Source of the DNA: Polyangia bacterium
GTDB taxonomy: Bacteria; Myxococcota_A; Polyangia; Nannocystales; Nannocystaceae
DNA length: 64,000 nucleotides
Assembly (NCBI GenBank): GCA_030430565.1
Contig: JAUIKS010000027.1
Location: 62,001-126,000, forward strand
Direction: 5' to 3'
Below are positions 1 to 8,456 of the stretch, piece by piece. The position numbers and the translations under genes were made by a program. Below the pieces are notes generated by a model. That model ran no database searches. It saw only the letters and a list, made by a program, of their open reading frames with translations, and was not told the DNA's origin. Positions within the stretch are counted from its first letter, which is position 1. Every line of letters starts with the position of its first letter.

Positions 1-207
1 CTCGCGCTCGCCTCGCTGCGGCGCTACGGCTTCGCCAAGGAGCGCGTGGTCAACATCATCGCGGACTACGGCAACTGCATCGCCGCCAGCATCCCGATGG
101 CGCTGGCCCACGCCCACCGCGAGGGTCGCCTCAAGCGCGGCGATCGAGTGCTCGTGCTGGGGACCGGCGCGGGCTTCTCGATGGCGGCCGCGGCGCTTCG
201 CTGGTAG
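1..207 (+). CDS. 3-oxoacyl-ACP synthase III (KAS III), C-terminal end
   Basis: The reading frame is open from the first base and stops at TAG, leaving the last 68 residues of a thiolase-fold condensing enzyme. The segment DYGNCIAASIPMAL matches the KAS III signature around the catalytic Asn (normally GNTSAASIP), and GDRVLVLGTGAGFSMAAA followed by a terminal RW is the usual C-terminal Gly-rich strand. Such enzymes condense an acyl-CoA or acyl-ACP with malonyl-ACP to start a fatty acid, polyketide or long-chain olefin. The Cys-His part of the active site lies outside the window, so FabH cannot be told from OleA-like or secondary-metabolism relatives. It is followed after 11 bases by a sulfotransferase on the same strand. 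Confidence 0.8.
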   Translation, partial: LALASLRRYGFAKERVVNIIADYGNCIAASIPMALAHAHREGRLKRGDRVLVLGTGAGFSMAAAALRW

Positions 208-218
208 GGTCCGCCGGC

Positions 219-1322
219 ATGTCCATGCTGCACCGGATGCGCCTCGCGTATCGCGTGGTCCGGAGGGTCTTCGGAGTCCGCGTCGCGCCGCTGCTGACGG
301 GCGTGCTGTTCGGGGTCCTGCGCGGCGCCGTCGCCGTGTTCATGGGCCTCGACGCGCTCTTCGTCGGGCGCCTGCGCCGGACCGCGATCACGCGCCCGAT
401 CGTGATCGTCGGCTCGCCGCGCACCGGCACCACCTTCCTGCAGCGCTTCCTGCATCGGACCGGCGTCGGCTCGGGGATGCAGCTGTGGCGCATGCTCTAC
501 CCCTCGGTGATCCTGCAGAAGCTCCTGCGGCCGCTGCTGCCGCTGCTCGAGCGCGTGAGCCCGGCCCGGCACCACTCGACGGTCGCGCACGCGACCAGCC
601 TGACCTCGGTCGAGACCGACGACGCCGGCATCTTCCTGCGCTTCTTCGACGGCTTCTTCCTGTACGGCTTCTTCTTGGCATGGGACGACGAGGAGCACCG
701 CGGGATCGTCGACCCGGCCGTGCGCGACACGAGCGCGCGCGACTACGACTGGCTCGAGGCGGTCTGGCGGCGCAACCTCGCGGCCACCGGGGGCGCGCGC
801 GTGGTCGCCAAGATGTTCTCGCTGTCGACGCGCATGCAGGGCTTCTTCGACCGCTTCCCCGACGCGCGCGTGCTCTACATGCTGCGCGACCCGGTCGACG
901 TCATCCCCTCGGGGATGAGCCTCGTGACGGGGGTGCTCGACAAGCGCTTCGGCGTCTGGTCGCTGCCCGAGGCGACGCGCCGGCGTTACCTCGATCGCCT
1001 CTACGAGGCCTTCGTCGAGCTGCTGCGGCGCTTTCACGACGACTACACCGGCGGCGTGATCGACCGCGAGCGCGTGTACCTGGTCCGCTACGACCGGATG
1101 ATGCGCGAGTTCGAAGTCGTGATGGACGAGATCCTAGCGCACGTCGGCACGCCGAAGGACGACGCGCTGGAGGCCGCGATCCGTGAGCAGGCCGAGAAGC
1201 AGCGCGCCTACGCGAGCAAGCACAAGTACAGCCTCGAGAAGTTCGGCCTCGACCGCGCGAGGATCGAGCGCGACTGCGCGTTCATGTACGAGACCTTCGG
1301 GATCCCGAGGCGCGAGGACTAG
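219..1322 (+). CDS. PAPS-dependent sulfotransferase family protein
   Basis: This 367-residue protein would move a sulfuryl group from PAPS to an unknown acceptor. The 5'-phosphosulfate loop is visible as IVIVGSPRTGTTFLQ (residues about 61-75) and the 3'-phosphate-binding segment as YMLRDPVDVIPSGMSL (about 220-235). The N-terminal 50 residues contain a hydrophobic stretch (VAPLLTGVLFGVLRGAVAVFM, split around residue 30-40), so it may be membrane-associated. Its start is 11 bases after the KAS III stop, which suggests co-transcription and possibly sulfation of a lipid-derived product; that link is inference. It converges with the PARG gene, leaving a 16-base gap. Confidence 0.82.
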   Translation: MSMLHRMRLAYRVVRRVFGVRVAPLLTGVLFGVLRGAVAVFMGLDALFVGRLRRTAITRPIVIVGSPRTGTTFLQRFLHRTGVGSGMQLWRMLYPSVILQKLLRPLLPLLERVSPARHHSTVAHATSLTSVETDDAGIFLRFFDGFFLYGFFLAWDDEEHRGIVDPAVRDTSARDYDWLEAVWRRNLAATGGARVVAKMFSLSTRMQGFFDRFPDARVLYMLRDPVDVIPSGMSLVTGVLDKRFGVWSLPEATRRRYLDRLYEAFVELLRRFHDDYTGGVIDRERVYLVRYDRMMREFEVVMDEILAHVGTPKDDALEAAIREQAEKQRAYASKHKYSLEKFGLDRARIERDCAFMYETFGIPRRED

Positions 1323-1338
1323 CTGCGGCGAGCTCGGG

Positions 1339-2214
1339 CTAACCTGTCCGAAACGCCTGCTCGAAGGGCCGCCGGGTGACCTGGCGCTTGGAGCTGTCGA
1401 CGATCGCGAAGACGACGCGGGCGAAGGCGTCGGCGAACGCCCCCTCGCTGTGAAACAGCGCCTCCGCGAACCACGACGCGACCTCGCGCGGGTCGTGCTG
1501 GAACACGCCGCAGCCCCAGGCGCCGAGCACGAGCGTCTCGTGGCCGCGGGTGTAGGCGAGCGCGAGGACCTTGGCGATCCGGGTCCGCATGACCTCCGCG
1601 ATCCGCCGGCGGTCGCGTCGCTGCTTGCTGCGGACGACGCCGGCGTTGACGGCCGGCGAGGTGACGAACGAGGCCAGCTGGATCGACGGCAGCAGCGCGT
1701 CGTGATCGTCGCGGAACACCGGGACCTTGGGCGAGTAGAGCATGTTGTCGCTGTAGAGCGCGTCGCGGCGGACGCGGTGCGGGCGGTACATGCCCTCGTG
1801 CGGCGCGATGCAGGGGTACAGCCCGGTCGCGCGCGCGAGGCTCTCTTCTTGCCCGCTGCTGCCGCCTGAGAACCCGCCGCCCGGATTGCGCGCCGAGGCG
1901 AAGTTGAGGCACAGCGGATCCTTGAGGCCCTCGGTCTCGATCAGCCGGCGCGCGGCGGCCAGGGTCGTCTCGCCCGTGACCTCGAAGCGCGTCGCCGGGA
2001 CCCGCGGGCCCCTCGCGCCCAGCTGGGCGGTGACGCGCGCGAGCAGCGAGTCGAGCTCCTCGGGTCGGTAGTGGCGCGTGCCGACGCGCGCGTCGTGCAG
2101 CTCGCCCGTGAGCGAGACGAAGTCACCGTCGGGCCCGGCGTAGCCGCCGCGCTCGAGGATCGCGAGCGTCTCCTGGGCGATCGCGGCCCGTCGCGCGCGG
2201 AGCTTCTTCGACAT
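1339..2214 (-). CDS. Bacterial-type poly(ADP-ribose) glycohydrolase (TIGR02452-like macrodomain)
   Basis: This 291-residue protein has the order of bacterial PARGs: an N-terminal helical region, then NFASARNPGGGFSGG (residues 104-117) and QEES (122-125), which together form the GGG...QEE catalytic signature, and GAWGCGVFQHDP (about 231-242) of the macrodomain floor. In the family the second Glu of QEE attacks the ribose-ribose bond of ADP-ribose polymers and the GGG loop positions the diphosphate. The predicted substrate is poly- or mono-ADP-ribose on protein or nucleic acid. No ADP-ribosyltransferase or NUDIX partner is visible beside it. It is convergent with the sulfotransferase and its upstream neighbour on the same strand is an SDR 93 bases away. 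Confidence 0.85.
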   Translation of the reverse strand: MSKKLRARRAAIAQETLAILERGGYAGPDGDFVSLTGELHDARVGTRHYRPEELDSLLARVTAQLGARGPRVPATRFEVTGETTLAAARRLIETEGLKDPLCLNFASARNPGGGFSGGSSGQEESLARATGLYPCIAPHEGMYRPHRVRRDALYSDNMLYSPKVPVFRDDHDALLPSIQLASFVTSPAVNAGVVRSKQRRDRRRIAEVMRTRIAKVLALAYTRGHETLVLGAWGCGVFQHDPREVASWFAEALFHSEGAFADAFARVVFAIVDSSKRQVTRRPFEQAFRTG

Positions 2215-2307
2215 CTCGATACCCTGCCAGAAAATGAAAAAGTGTCTCTATGAGCATGTATTAAGGCTCATGTGACAGCGACGGGATAGGGGCGCGCGCG
2301 TCGGCTG

Positions 2308-3129
2308 TCAAGTCGTCCGCGCGGTCGCGAGCGCCTTCTTGTACTCGGCCCCGATCACGCTGGTCGAGAGCCGGCGCGGCATCAGGTCGGCGAGCAGCAG
2401 CGAGACGCGGTTGACGAGGCCGGGGACGTGCATGTAGCGGCGGCGCTGGAGCGCGCGCACGGCCTCGCGGGCGCAGACGTCGGCGGCCATGACCATGGGG
2501 TTCGAGCGCTTGAAGTGCTTCGAGAGCCCGTGGATGTCGAGCAGCTCGGTCTGGATCCCGCCGGGGACGAAGGTCGAGACGGTCACGTTCTCGGCGCGCA
2601 GCTCGTGCCACAGGCAGCGGCCGAAGTTGATCAAAAAGCCCTTGGTCCCCGAGTACGCCGCCTGGTACGGGACCGGCACGAGCCCGGCCATGCTCGAGAC
2701 CAGCAGGATGCCGCCGGACCGCCCCGCCTCGATCAGGTGCGGCACGAACAGCCCGACGAGGCGCATCGTGCTCATCACGTTGATCGAGAGCATGCGCTGG
2801 AGGTCCTCCCACTCGAGGCTGCGGTGCTCCCCGAAGCAGGTGATGCCCGCGTTGAGGATGACGGCGTAGACCTCACGGCCGTCGGTGGCGACGCGGAACA
2901 GCTCCTCGACGTCCTCGGCGCGCGAGAGGTCGGTCTGCGCGCAGACGACCTCGACGCCGGCGTCCGCCTCGAGCTCGCGCGCGAGCTCCTCGAGGCGCTC
3001 GAGCCGGCGCGCGGCGATGATGAGGTTGGCGCCGTGGTCGCGCGCGAGGTGTCGGGCGATCTCGCGACCGAGACCAGAGGAGGCGCCGGTGACGACGACC
3101 CAGCGGGAGCGGAATTCCATGTTGGGCAT
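2308..3129 (-). CDS. Short-chain dehydrogenase/reductase
   Basis: A classical SDR of 273 residues, the usual length for the family. The nucleotide-binding motif TGASSGLG is at residues 14-21, the structural NAG at 93-95, the catalytic Ser at 145-146, and YSGTK gives Tyr159 and Lys163. The C-terminal 60 residues (LLADLMPRRLSTSVIGAEYKKAL) are amphipathic as in lipid-acting SDRs of the DltE/acyl-reductase group, so a hydrophobic substrate is plausible but not shown. An alternative start lies three codons in at Met4. A downstream gap of 93 bases separates it from the PARG gene. Confidence 0.85.
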   Translation of the reverse strand: MPNMEFRSRWVVVTGASSGLGREIARHLARDHGANLIIAARRLERLEELARELEADAGVEVVCAQTDLSRAEDVEELFRVATDGREVYAVILNAGITCFGEHRSLEWEDLQRMLSINVMSTMRLVGLFVPHLIEAGRSGGILLVSSMAGLVPVPYQAAYSGTKGFLINFGRCLWHELRAENVTVSTFVPGGIQTELLDIHGLSKHFKRSNPMVMAADVCAREAVRALQRRRYMHVPGLVNRVSLLLADLMPRRLSTSVIGAEYKKALATARTT

Positions 3130-3294
3130 GGCGCGGGATCATTACAACAGTTTCACCGCGAGTTCCCGACGAGCGGCGTGCGCCGCGGGCTCATTCGGTC
3201 AAACGGGCGTTTGCGGCGTTGTGATTTGTTGCACTATTCGGCGCGCGCGCGCCGGCGCTTCTCGTGCGAGCGCGGGAGGTGATAGGCTCTTCGC

Positions 3295-4200
3295 GTGTAC
3301 AGCCGCGCGCTCCCATCGAAGGGCAGACCTCACTTCGTCGGCGCGCTGCAGGCGGTCCTCACGGGTGTGCTCGCGTGCCTCGGCGCGTCGGGCTGCGCGG
3401 CCGGAGGTGAGGGCGAGGACGCCTTCGGGAACCCTTACATCCCGACCGGCGCCGGGGCGACCGGCACGGACAGCGAGTCGACGGACATCAGCGCAGGCAC
3501 CTTCAGCGTCGACTCCGAGGGCACGGAGGGCGACGGCTCGACCTCCAGCGAGCTGACGGGCACCACCTCGCAGGGCTCGCAGACCTCGCTGACGTCGCTG
3601 ACCTCGCTCACGACGCAGACGACGAACGGGATGACCTCGATGGGCTCGGGCGAGGACTGCCCCGAGCCCTGCGGGCCGCCGGCGAACGACTGCTACGCGG
3701 ACGAGGGCTGGTGCGAGAACGGGCTGTGCGTGTACGGCCCGAAGTTTGAGGGCGAGCCCTGCGACGACGGCGAGCCGTGCACCGACAACGACACCTGCGA
3801 CGGCATGGGCAACTGCGTCGCGGGCGAGATCATCGACTGCTCGCCGCCGGCCAACGCCCAGGGCGGGACCTGCGTCAATGGGGGGTGCCAGGGCTTCGAG
3901 TGCGTCGCGCCCTACGAGAACTGCGACGGCGACTGGGACAACGGCTGCGAGATCCCCACGGGCGTCGCCAACCAGTGCAACGACGGCGGCCTCACGACCG
4001 AGGGCTGCGGGACGGCCTTCTGCGGCTCGCTCGACCACGAGAACTCGACCAACTTCGGCTCGTACTACTGCCTCACCTGCTCGAACTGCCACGTTGTCGG
4101 CGGCGGCCAGGTGCAGTGGTGTGAGCACGCGACCGGCGACTGGTACCCGCAGGATGCCGGCGCCTGCGGCTCGTACGAAGATCTCGTGTGCTCGCCCTGA
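3295..4200 (+). CDS. Disulfide-rich surface lipoprotein
   Basis: The GTG start gives a signal peptide ending in the lipobox LGASGC (Cys near residue 32), so the mature protein should be lipidated. A roughly 80-residue Thr/Ser-rich spacer follows (SLTSLTSLTTQTT), then a Cys-rich module with CDDGEPCTDNDTCDGMGNC and NCDGDWDNGCEI, the spacing seen in the many 'C-x-x-C-D-G' repeats of myxobacterial secreted proteins. The C-terminus has CSNCHVVGGGQVQWC. No enzymatic motif is visible. It probably forms a stalked, disulfide-locked domain on the outer surface. Function unknown. It ends 15 bases before the convergent peptidase gene. Confidence 0.72.
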   Translation: MYSRALPSKGRPHFVGALQAVLTGVLACLGASGCAAGGEGEDAFGNPYIPTGAGATGTDSESTDISAGTFSVDSEGTEGDGSTSSELTGTTSQGSQTSLTSLTSLTTQTTNGMTSMGSGEDCPEPCGPPANDCYADEGWCENGLCVYGPKFEGEPCDDGEPCTDNDTCDGMGNCVAGEIIDCSPPANAQGGTCVNGGCQGFECVAPYENCDGDWDNGCEIPTGVANQCNDGGLTTEGCGTAFCGSLDHENSTNFGSYYCLTCSNCHVVGGGQVQWCEHATGDWYPQDAGACGSYEDLVCSP

Positions 4201-4215
4201 CGGCGAGCGAGCGGG

Positions 4216-5715
4216 TCAGCCGAAGCGCAGGCCGAGCACGTAGCGCTCCCACTCGGCCTGCCATGTACGCATGTCGGGCGCGCCCAGCAGCTCGCTGAGG
4301 ATCGCGTAGCCGCCGGGATCCTCGCGGTGGCGATCCCGGAACGCGCGGTAGTAGCGACGCAGCAGGTCGCGCTCCTGCAGCCAGTAGCAGAGGTAGCGGG
4401 CCTGGGCGTAGTTGGTGCCGGGATCGCGCTCGTAGAAGTCGTCTGAGGTGGTCGCGCACAGGGTCTGGAAGCTCGGGACCGAGCCGGCGCGGATCGCCTG
4501 CTGCAGGCCCTCGAGGCGCCAGTTCGTCAGGCCCCAGATCATCCCGCGGCGCTCGGCGCACTGCTCGTAGAGCGACGCGAGGCCCTCGTCGAACCAGGAG
4601 GGGCAGGCCGGGAAGTTGCTCTCGATGAAGGGGTGCACGAGCTCGTGCACGAGCGTGCCGCCGCCGGTCGCGATGTTCATGACCAGCGCCTCGTGGGCCC
4701 GCGAGTAGTAGCCGTAGGGCGTGTCGGGCCGCTCGCCGAAGAACTCTTTGGCGTGGCGGTTGTAGCTGCGCTCGCCGTCGAACAGCCAGATGGTGTTGAG
4801 CGCCTGCGGGTCCTGGTCGAAGTAGGCGGCGCGCAGGTGGTCGACGGCCCAGCGGATCGTGCCCTTCGAGCTGCGCTTCACGTCCTCGGGCGCGCCGTCG
4901 CCGACGACCACGAAGGGCTCCTCGCGCAGGACCGTGAAGCCGCGGCCGTCGAGCTCCTCGTTGAGCGCGAGGATCCGCTGGCAGTAGGCGGCGGGGCGGT
5001 GACCGTCCACCGGCGGCGGGACCTGGATCGAGCCGGCGTCGCGCGCCGCGGCCCTGAGATGCACGCAGAAGCGCCCGCCCTCGCCGTCGCGCAGCGGCCA
5101 GAGCTCGAGCAGCGTGGACCTCGGCATGCGCAGCGCGGCGCCCTCGTCCTCGGCGGGCTCGTGATAGATGACCTCGTCGCGCGCCTCGTCGTAGCCGATG
5201 ATCAGCCGCATGTGCTCGGTGGTCGTGGGCGCGTCGCTGTAGCGCATGCAGACGATCGCGGGTACGCCGGCGACGAGCTCCTCGTGGACGCGCGCCCAGC
5301 AGCCCTCGAGCGCGTCCTCGGCGGCCGTAGCCGGCTCGGCCTCCGGCAGCGTGAACCAGACCGGGCCGGGGTCGAAGCCGAGGCGCTCCATCGCGGTCTT
5401 GAGGTCAGGGGTGTAGCAGCCGCGGCCGAGCCCGGGGTCGAGGCCGGCGGCGTCGAAGACGTCGTCTTGGTCGCCGCGGATCCCGAGCTTGCCGAGGACC
5501 ATGGCGACGCAGGCCTCGCCGCAGAAGTCGGGGCGCTGGCGCACGTGCGGCACGCCGGTGACGAGCGCGTCCTCGTAGACGCGCGGGGGCGCGGGCTCGG
5601 CGTCGCCGGGCGGGCGGGCGCGGCGGCGCGAGGGCGGCAGGGCGTCACCTGTCCCACAGGCCATGGCCGTGAGGGTGAAGCCCAGGAACGCGCGGCGGGG
5701 GACGCGGGCGGTCAT
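4216..5715 (-). CDS. Tat-type lipoprotein fusing a C39-like cysteine peptidase domain to an HExxH metallopeptidase domain
   Basis: The N-terminus VPRRAFLGFTLTAMAC resembles a twin-arginine signal followed by a lipidation Cys at residue 20. Residues about 50-215 look like a C39/papain-like domain: FCGEAC gives a candidate nucleophile Cys65, and EHMRLIIGYD gives a candidate His168 followed by a strand ending HEPAED. Residues about 300-499 hold a gluzincin-type site, HELVH at 357-361 with WFDEG (Glu377) 16 residues downstream, as in DUF1570/peptidase MA-like proteins. The combination suggests a two-activity cell-surface protease or a processing enzyme. A palindrome lies about 100 bases upstream of the start. 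Both activities are inferred from motifs only. Confidence 0.7.
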   Translation of the reverse strand: MTARVPRRAFLGFTLTAMACGTGDALPPSRRRARPPGDAEPAPPRVYEDALVTGVPHVRQRPDFCGEACVAMVLGKLGIRGDQDDVFDAAGLDPGLGRGCYTPDLKTAMERLGFDPGPVWFTLPEAEPATAAEDALEGCWARVHEELVAGVPAIVCMRYSDAPTTTEHMRLIIGYDEARDEVIYHEPAEDEGAALRMPRSTLLELWPLRDGEGGRFCVHLRAAARDAGSIQVPPPVDGHRPAAYCQRILALNEELDGRGFTVLREEPFVVVGDGAPEDVKRSSKGTIRWAVDHLRAAYFDQDPQALNTIWLFDGERSYNRHAKEFFGERPDTPYGYYSRAHEALVMNIATGGGTLVHELVHPFIESNFPACPSWFDEGLASLYEQCAERRGMIWGLTNWRLEGLQQAIRAGSVPSFQTLCATTSDDFYERDPGTNYAQARYLCYWLQERDLLRRYYRAFRDRHREDPGGYAILSELLGAPDMRTWQAEWERYVLGLRFG

Positions 5716-5812
5716 CGTCTTCAGGCTACAACGCGCGGGCGCGGGCGCCGGCCTGCGCCCGGCTTCTTACGCTGGTTTTACAGGCCCGGGGGCCGCGCGC
5801 CCGCTCGTTGCT

Positions 5813-5830
5813 CATGTCTTCTCAGACATG
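5813..5830. promoter_or_regulatory. Perfect inverted repeat upstream of the peptidase gene
   Basis: CATGTCT and AGACATG form a perfect 7-bp stem around a TTCT-like four-base loop. It lies about 98 bases upstream of the minus-strand start at 5715 and downstream of the preceding gene's terminator, so it is placed where an operator could act. No T-run follows on either strand, which argues against a terminator. A regulator is not known. Confidence 0.3.
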
Positions 5831-5856
5831 TCCAAAAGAGCGAGGCGCGCGAGGGG

Positions 5857-5900
5857 CAAAAAAGAACGCCGTCGCCTCCCATCCGTAGGTGGCGACGACG
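5857..5900 (-). terminator. Rho-independent terminator-like hairpin for the lipoprotein gene at 6058-7221
   Basis: Read on the minus strand, GTCGCC-A-CC pairs with GG-A-GGCGAC around an eight-base loop, with further G-C pairs at the base, and is followed within a few bases by TTCTTTTTT. It lies about 160 bases after the stop of the minus-strand lipoprotein gene. Stem quality and the T-tract are good for a GC-rich genome. Confidence 0.5.
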
Positions 5901-6057
5901 CGGGCCCTGGTCATGATCGCGGGCGTTTGCGCGCGTGTCAAACACCGCGGGCGCGGGCCGCGAGCTCGAGAACATGGTTTCGGACGCGTTTGCGACCAAT
6001 TCTCGTCGGGGCGCGAGGTGTCGGCGTATGAAAAATCTGCGCGGAACCGCGCGTCGC

Positions 6058-7221
6058 TCACTCGCACACCGGGGCCAGCAGGACCTGGAAGAGATGGTCG
6101 TAGGTGCCGTTGGCCGGCTCCCACGCCGGGCAGTTCAGCGGGCACGCGTAGGCGTCCCCGCCGGGGTAGGGGTCTTGCACAAGGTCGGATGCCCAGCGCG
6201 CGACCTGGCCGCCCGGATCGACGCCGCCGACGAGGCGCGCGACGATGGCGTAGTACTGCCCGGCCGTGATCGCGGGGGCGTCGTTGAAGCTCACGAGCTG
6301 CCAGTTCATCGTCTCGGTCATCCACGCGGTGTTGAGCGCGATGATGTTGTCGTCGATGTCGAAGCCGGGGGTCGCGAGCGCGAGGGGGTCGGCGAGCGCG
6401 AGCAGCCGCAGCTCGACCGGGTTGGTCTCGGCGGCGGCGTTGGACATGCGCACGCGCAGGCCCTCGACCCAACCTGACTGCTCGGCCAGGAACACCTGCG
6501 CGCGCGACTGCTGGTCGTTGTAGGCGATGTCGGCGAGCACGCAGCTGTCGACGCACTTGCTCAGCGCCGGGCTCGGCTCGGGGTCGCCGCTGCAGGCGCT
6601 GCAGCTCGGGCTGCAGGTCGGGCTCGGCTCGGGGCCCTCGTCGCAGTCCTCGCCCGCGTCGACCATCATGTCCCCGCAGACGCCGCCCTCGCTGCCCTGG
6701 CTGGTCTCTGGCTCGGTCGCGCTGCCCTCGGTGTCGCCGGTGGTCTCGCCGATCGTCGGCTCGGTGCCGACGGTCGCGTCGGTGGTCGACATCGTCTCGC
6801 CGATCGAGACGTTCACCGTCGTCAGGGGGTCGGTGTCCGAGCCGGTCCCGAAGGTCGTCCCGAAGGTCGTCCCGAAGGTCGTCCCGGGCGGCCCCGAGGG
6901 GTCGTCGTAGGTGTAGGGGTCGCTGGTGCTCGGGCTCTCGGCGTTGATGTCGAAGCAGTAGTCGCCGTAGAGCTCGAGGCCGTCCGCGCACACGCAGGGC
7001 GGGCCGTCGCCGGGGTTGTCGATGAAGCCGGTCCGCTCGTCACACTCGCAGGCGCCGCAGCCCGCGAGGCAATTGAGGCCCGGCGCGTCGGGGTTGCGCG
7101 GGTCGCAGGAGAGCAGCACGCCGAGGCCGATCCCTACGCAGGTGAGCAGGCCAGCGGGCGCTCGCGCGCCGCGTGCTCGCTCGGGGGGCTCTCGTCGCGC
7201 GTGGGCGGAGGCGCGCCGCAT
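6058..7221 (-). CDS. Cys-rich lipoprotein with Thr-rich spacer
   Basis: This 387-residue protein has an Arg-rich n-region, a hydrophobic core and a lipobox-like GLGVLLSC (Cys near residue 39). A Cys-rich stretch follows (CLAGCGACECDERTGF...CVCADG), then a Thr/Glu/Ser-rich spacer including three exact TTFG repeats coded by a 12-base tandem repeat at about 6849-6886, then a DUF4215-like EDCDEGPEPSPTCSPSCSAC. Residues about 230-387 form a globular domain with IAYNDQQSRAQVFLAEQSG that looks like a beta-sandwich. It is probably an exported, surface-anchored adhesion or sensing protein. No enzyme motif. A terminator-like hairpin follows. Confidence 0.65.
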   Translation of the reverse strand: MRRASAHARREPPERARGARAPAGLLTCVGIGLGVLLSCDPRNPDAPGLNCLAGCGACECDERTGFIDNPGDGPPCVCADGLELYGDYCFDINAESPSTSDPYTYDDPSGPPGTTFGTTFGTTFGTGSDTDPLTTVNVSIGETMSTTDATVGTEPTIGETTGDTEGSATEPETSQGSEGGVCGDMMVDAGEDCDEGPEPSPTCSPSCSACSGDPEPSPALSKCVDSCVLADIAYNDQQSRAQVFLAEQSGWVEGLRVRMSNAAAETNPVELRLLALADPLALATPGFDIDDNIIALNTAWMTETMNWQLVSFNDAPAITAGQYYAIVARLVGGVDPGGQVARWASDLVQDPYPGGDAYACPLNCPAWEPANGTYDHLFQVLLAPVCE

Positions 7222-7342
7222 GGGGGGACTTTAGCATGTCCGCAGGGACATAAAGAACGCTCGCCGTCGACCAGCGGGGGGAAGTTGCCGGCCGACGACG
7301 AGCTGGGGTGAATTGAGGTCGAGGAGCCGCAGCTCGCCGGGC

Positions 7343-8311
7343 TCAGGGGACGTAGCAGATGCCGACGTTCTCGTGCTCGGGGGGCGCCTCGCCGTCGCCC
7401 CACCAGCCCATGCAGACCGAGCCCTCGGGGCAGTCGGGGTTCGTGAGGTCGCACCAGGCGGTGCAGCAGCCGAAGACGTCGCCCTCACACGCCGGCGCGT
7501 GCTCGCCGTTGATGCAGGTGAAGCCGGGCTCGCACTGGTTCATGAATTCGCAGTCGTGCCCGTAGCCGCCGATGTCCTCGACCATCAGCGACTGACACTG
7601 GAACGGGACGCCCCAGTCGGTCTGGTAGCAGGCGCAGCCCGCCGGGCAGTCCTGCTCAAACGGGTCGCAGGCCTTGAGGCACAGCCAGAACTCTTTGCCG
7701 ACCGCGCAGAACTCGTCGGGCTCGCTGCAGGTCGGCTCGTCGAAGGTGCCGCCGCACATCTCGACGCAGGTGCCGAGGCCGGTGTCGGGGTCGATGTCCC
7801 AGCAGAAGTACTCCTCGCCGCAGTCGTCGGTGCCGTCCTCAAACCGGTGGCAGGGGTGCGAGTGACCGCCCGCGTTCTCGTTCACGTCGTGACAGACGGT
7901 GCCGTCGAACGCGCCGTCGCCGTCGGTGTCGGCCCACGTGCACTTTTGACCCTCTTCGCAGGCGTCCTCCTGGAAGGGGTCGCAGTACTCGGGCGGCTCC
8001 CAGTCCGGATCCGTGCAGATGAACTCGCAGCCGGTGGTGCTGTCGTCGTCATCGTCGTCGTCATCGTCGTCGCCGTCACCGTCGCCGTCGCCGTCACCGT
8101 CACCGGGGGGCGGCGGCGGCGGCGGCACGTCGTCGTCATCGTCGTCATCGTCATCGTCGTCCTCGAGCACCGGGACTGGATCCTCCTGGAGCTCGGGAAT
8201 CGGGTCGGGCGCAGGCTTTGGATCGCAGCCCGAGACGATCACGAGCGGGATCGCGGCGCCAAACAAGACGCCAACGTGGAAGTAGCGACGGGCACGCTTT
8301 ACGAACGACAT
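7343..8311 (-). CDS. Cys-rich lipoprotein with poly-Asp spacer
   Basis: A strong Shine-Dalgarno sequence, AGGAG at 8319-8323 (minus strand), sits 7 bases before the ATG. The 322-residue product has a signal peptide ending LVIVSGC (Cys near residue 30), then an Asp/Pro/Gly low-complexity spacer (runs of 11 and 10 Asp around poly-Pro and GD repeats), and a C-terminal region of about 220 residues with more than 20 Cys in regularly spaced pairs. The acidic spacer could bind Ca2+; this is inference. It is divergent from a small membrane protein gene. The 145-base gap between them is comparatively AT-rich and should hold both promoters. Confidence 0.7.
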   Translation of the reverse strand: MSFVKRARRYFHVGVLFGAAIPLVIVSGCDPKPAPDPIPELQEDPVPVLEDDDDDDDDDDDVPPPPPPPGDGDGDGDGDGDDDDDDDDDDSTTGCEFICTDPDWEPPEYCDPFQEDACEEGQKCTWADTDGDGAFDGTVCHDVNENAGGHSHPCHRFEDGTDDCGEEYFCWDIDPDTGLGTCVEMCGGTFDEPTCSEPDEFCAVGKEFWLCLKACDPFEQDCPAGCACYQTDWGVPFQCQSLMVEDIGGYGHDCEFMNQCEPGFTCINGEHAPACEGDVFGCCTAWCDLTNPDCPEGSVCMGWWGDGEAPPEHENVGICYVP

Positions 8312-8456
8312 GGTGAATCTCCTCTTTCTACAAAAACAACCAAAACTTAAAAGTTAAACAAAAGTCAAATTGATTTTGTTCGTTGATCGCGTCCTGCGCG
8401 GAGTCGCGCTTCGGGTAGGCTCGCCCCACATCAAGATCGACGAGGGGTCGATCGCC

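Larger units (their letters stand above)
5716..6057. other. Intergenic region between two minus-strand genes
   Basis: This 342-base gap has no convincing gene. It holds a terminator-like hairpin for the upstream lipoprotein gene and a perfect 7-bp palindrome nearer the peptidase gene, both listed separately. The remaining sequence is a mixture of GC-rich and a few A-rich tracts without recognisable structure. Confidence 0.6.

Noticed and set aside
8041-8160. Regular repeat of GTC/ATC triplets as a CRISPR-like array
   Set aside because: It is a trinucleotide repeat coding Asp in a lipoprotein, with no spacer structure.
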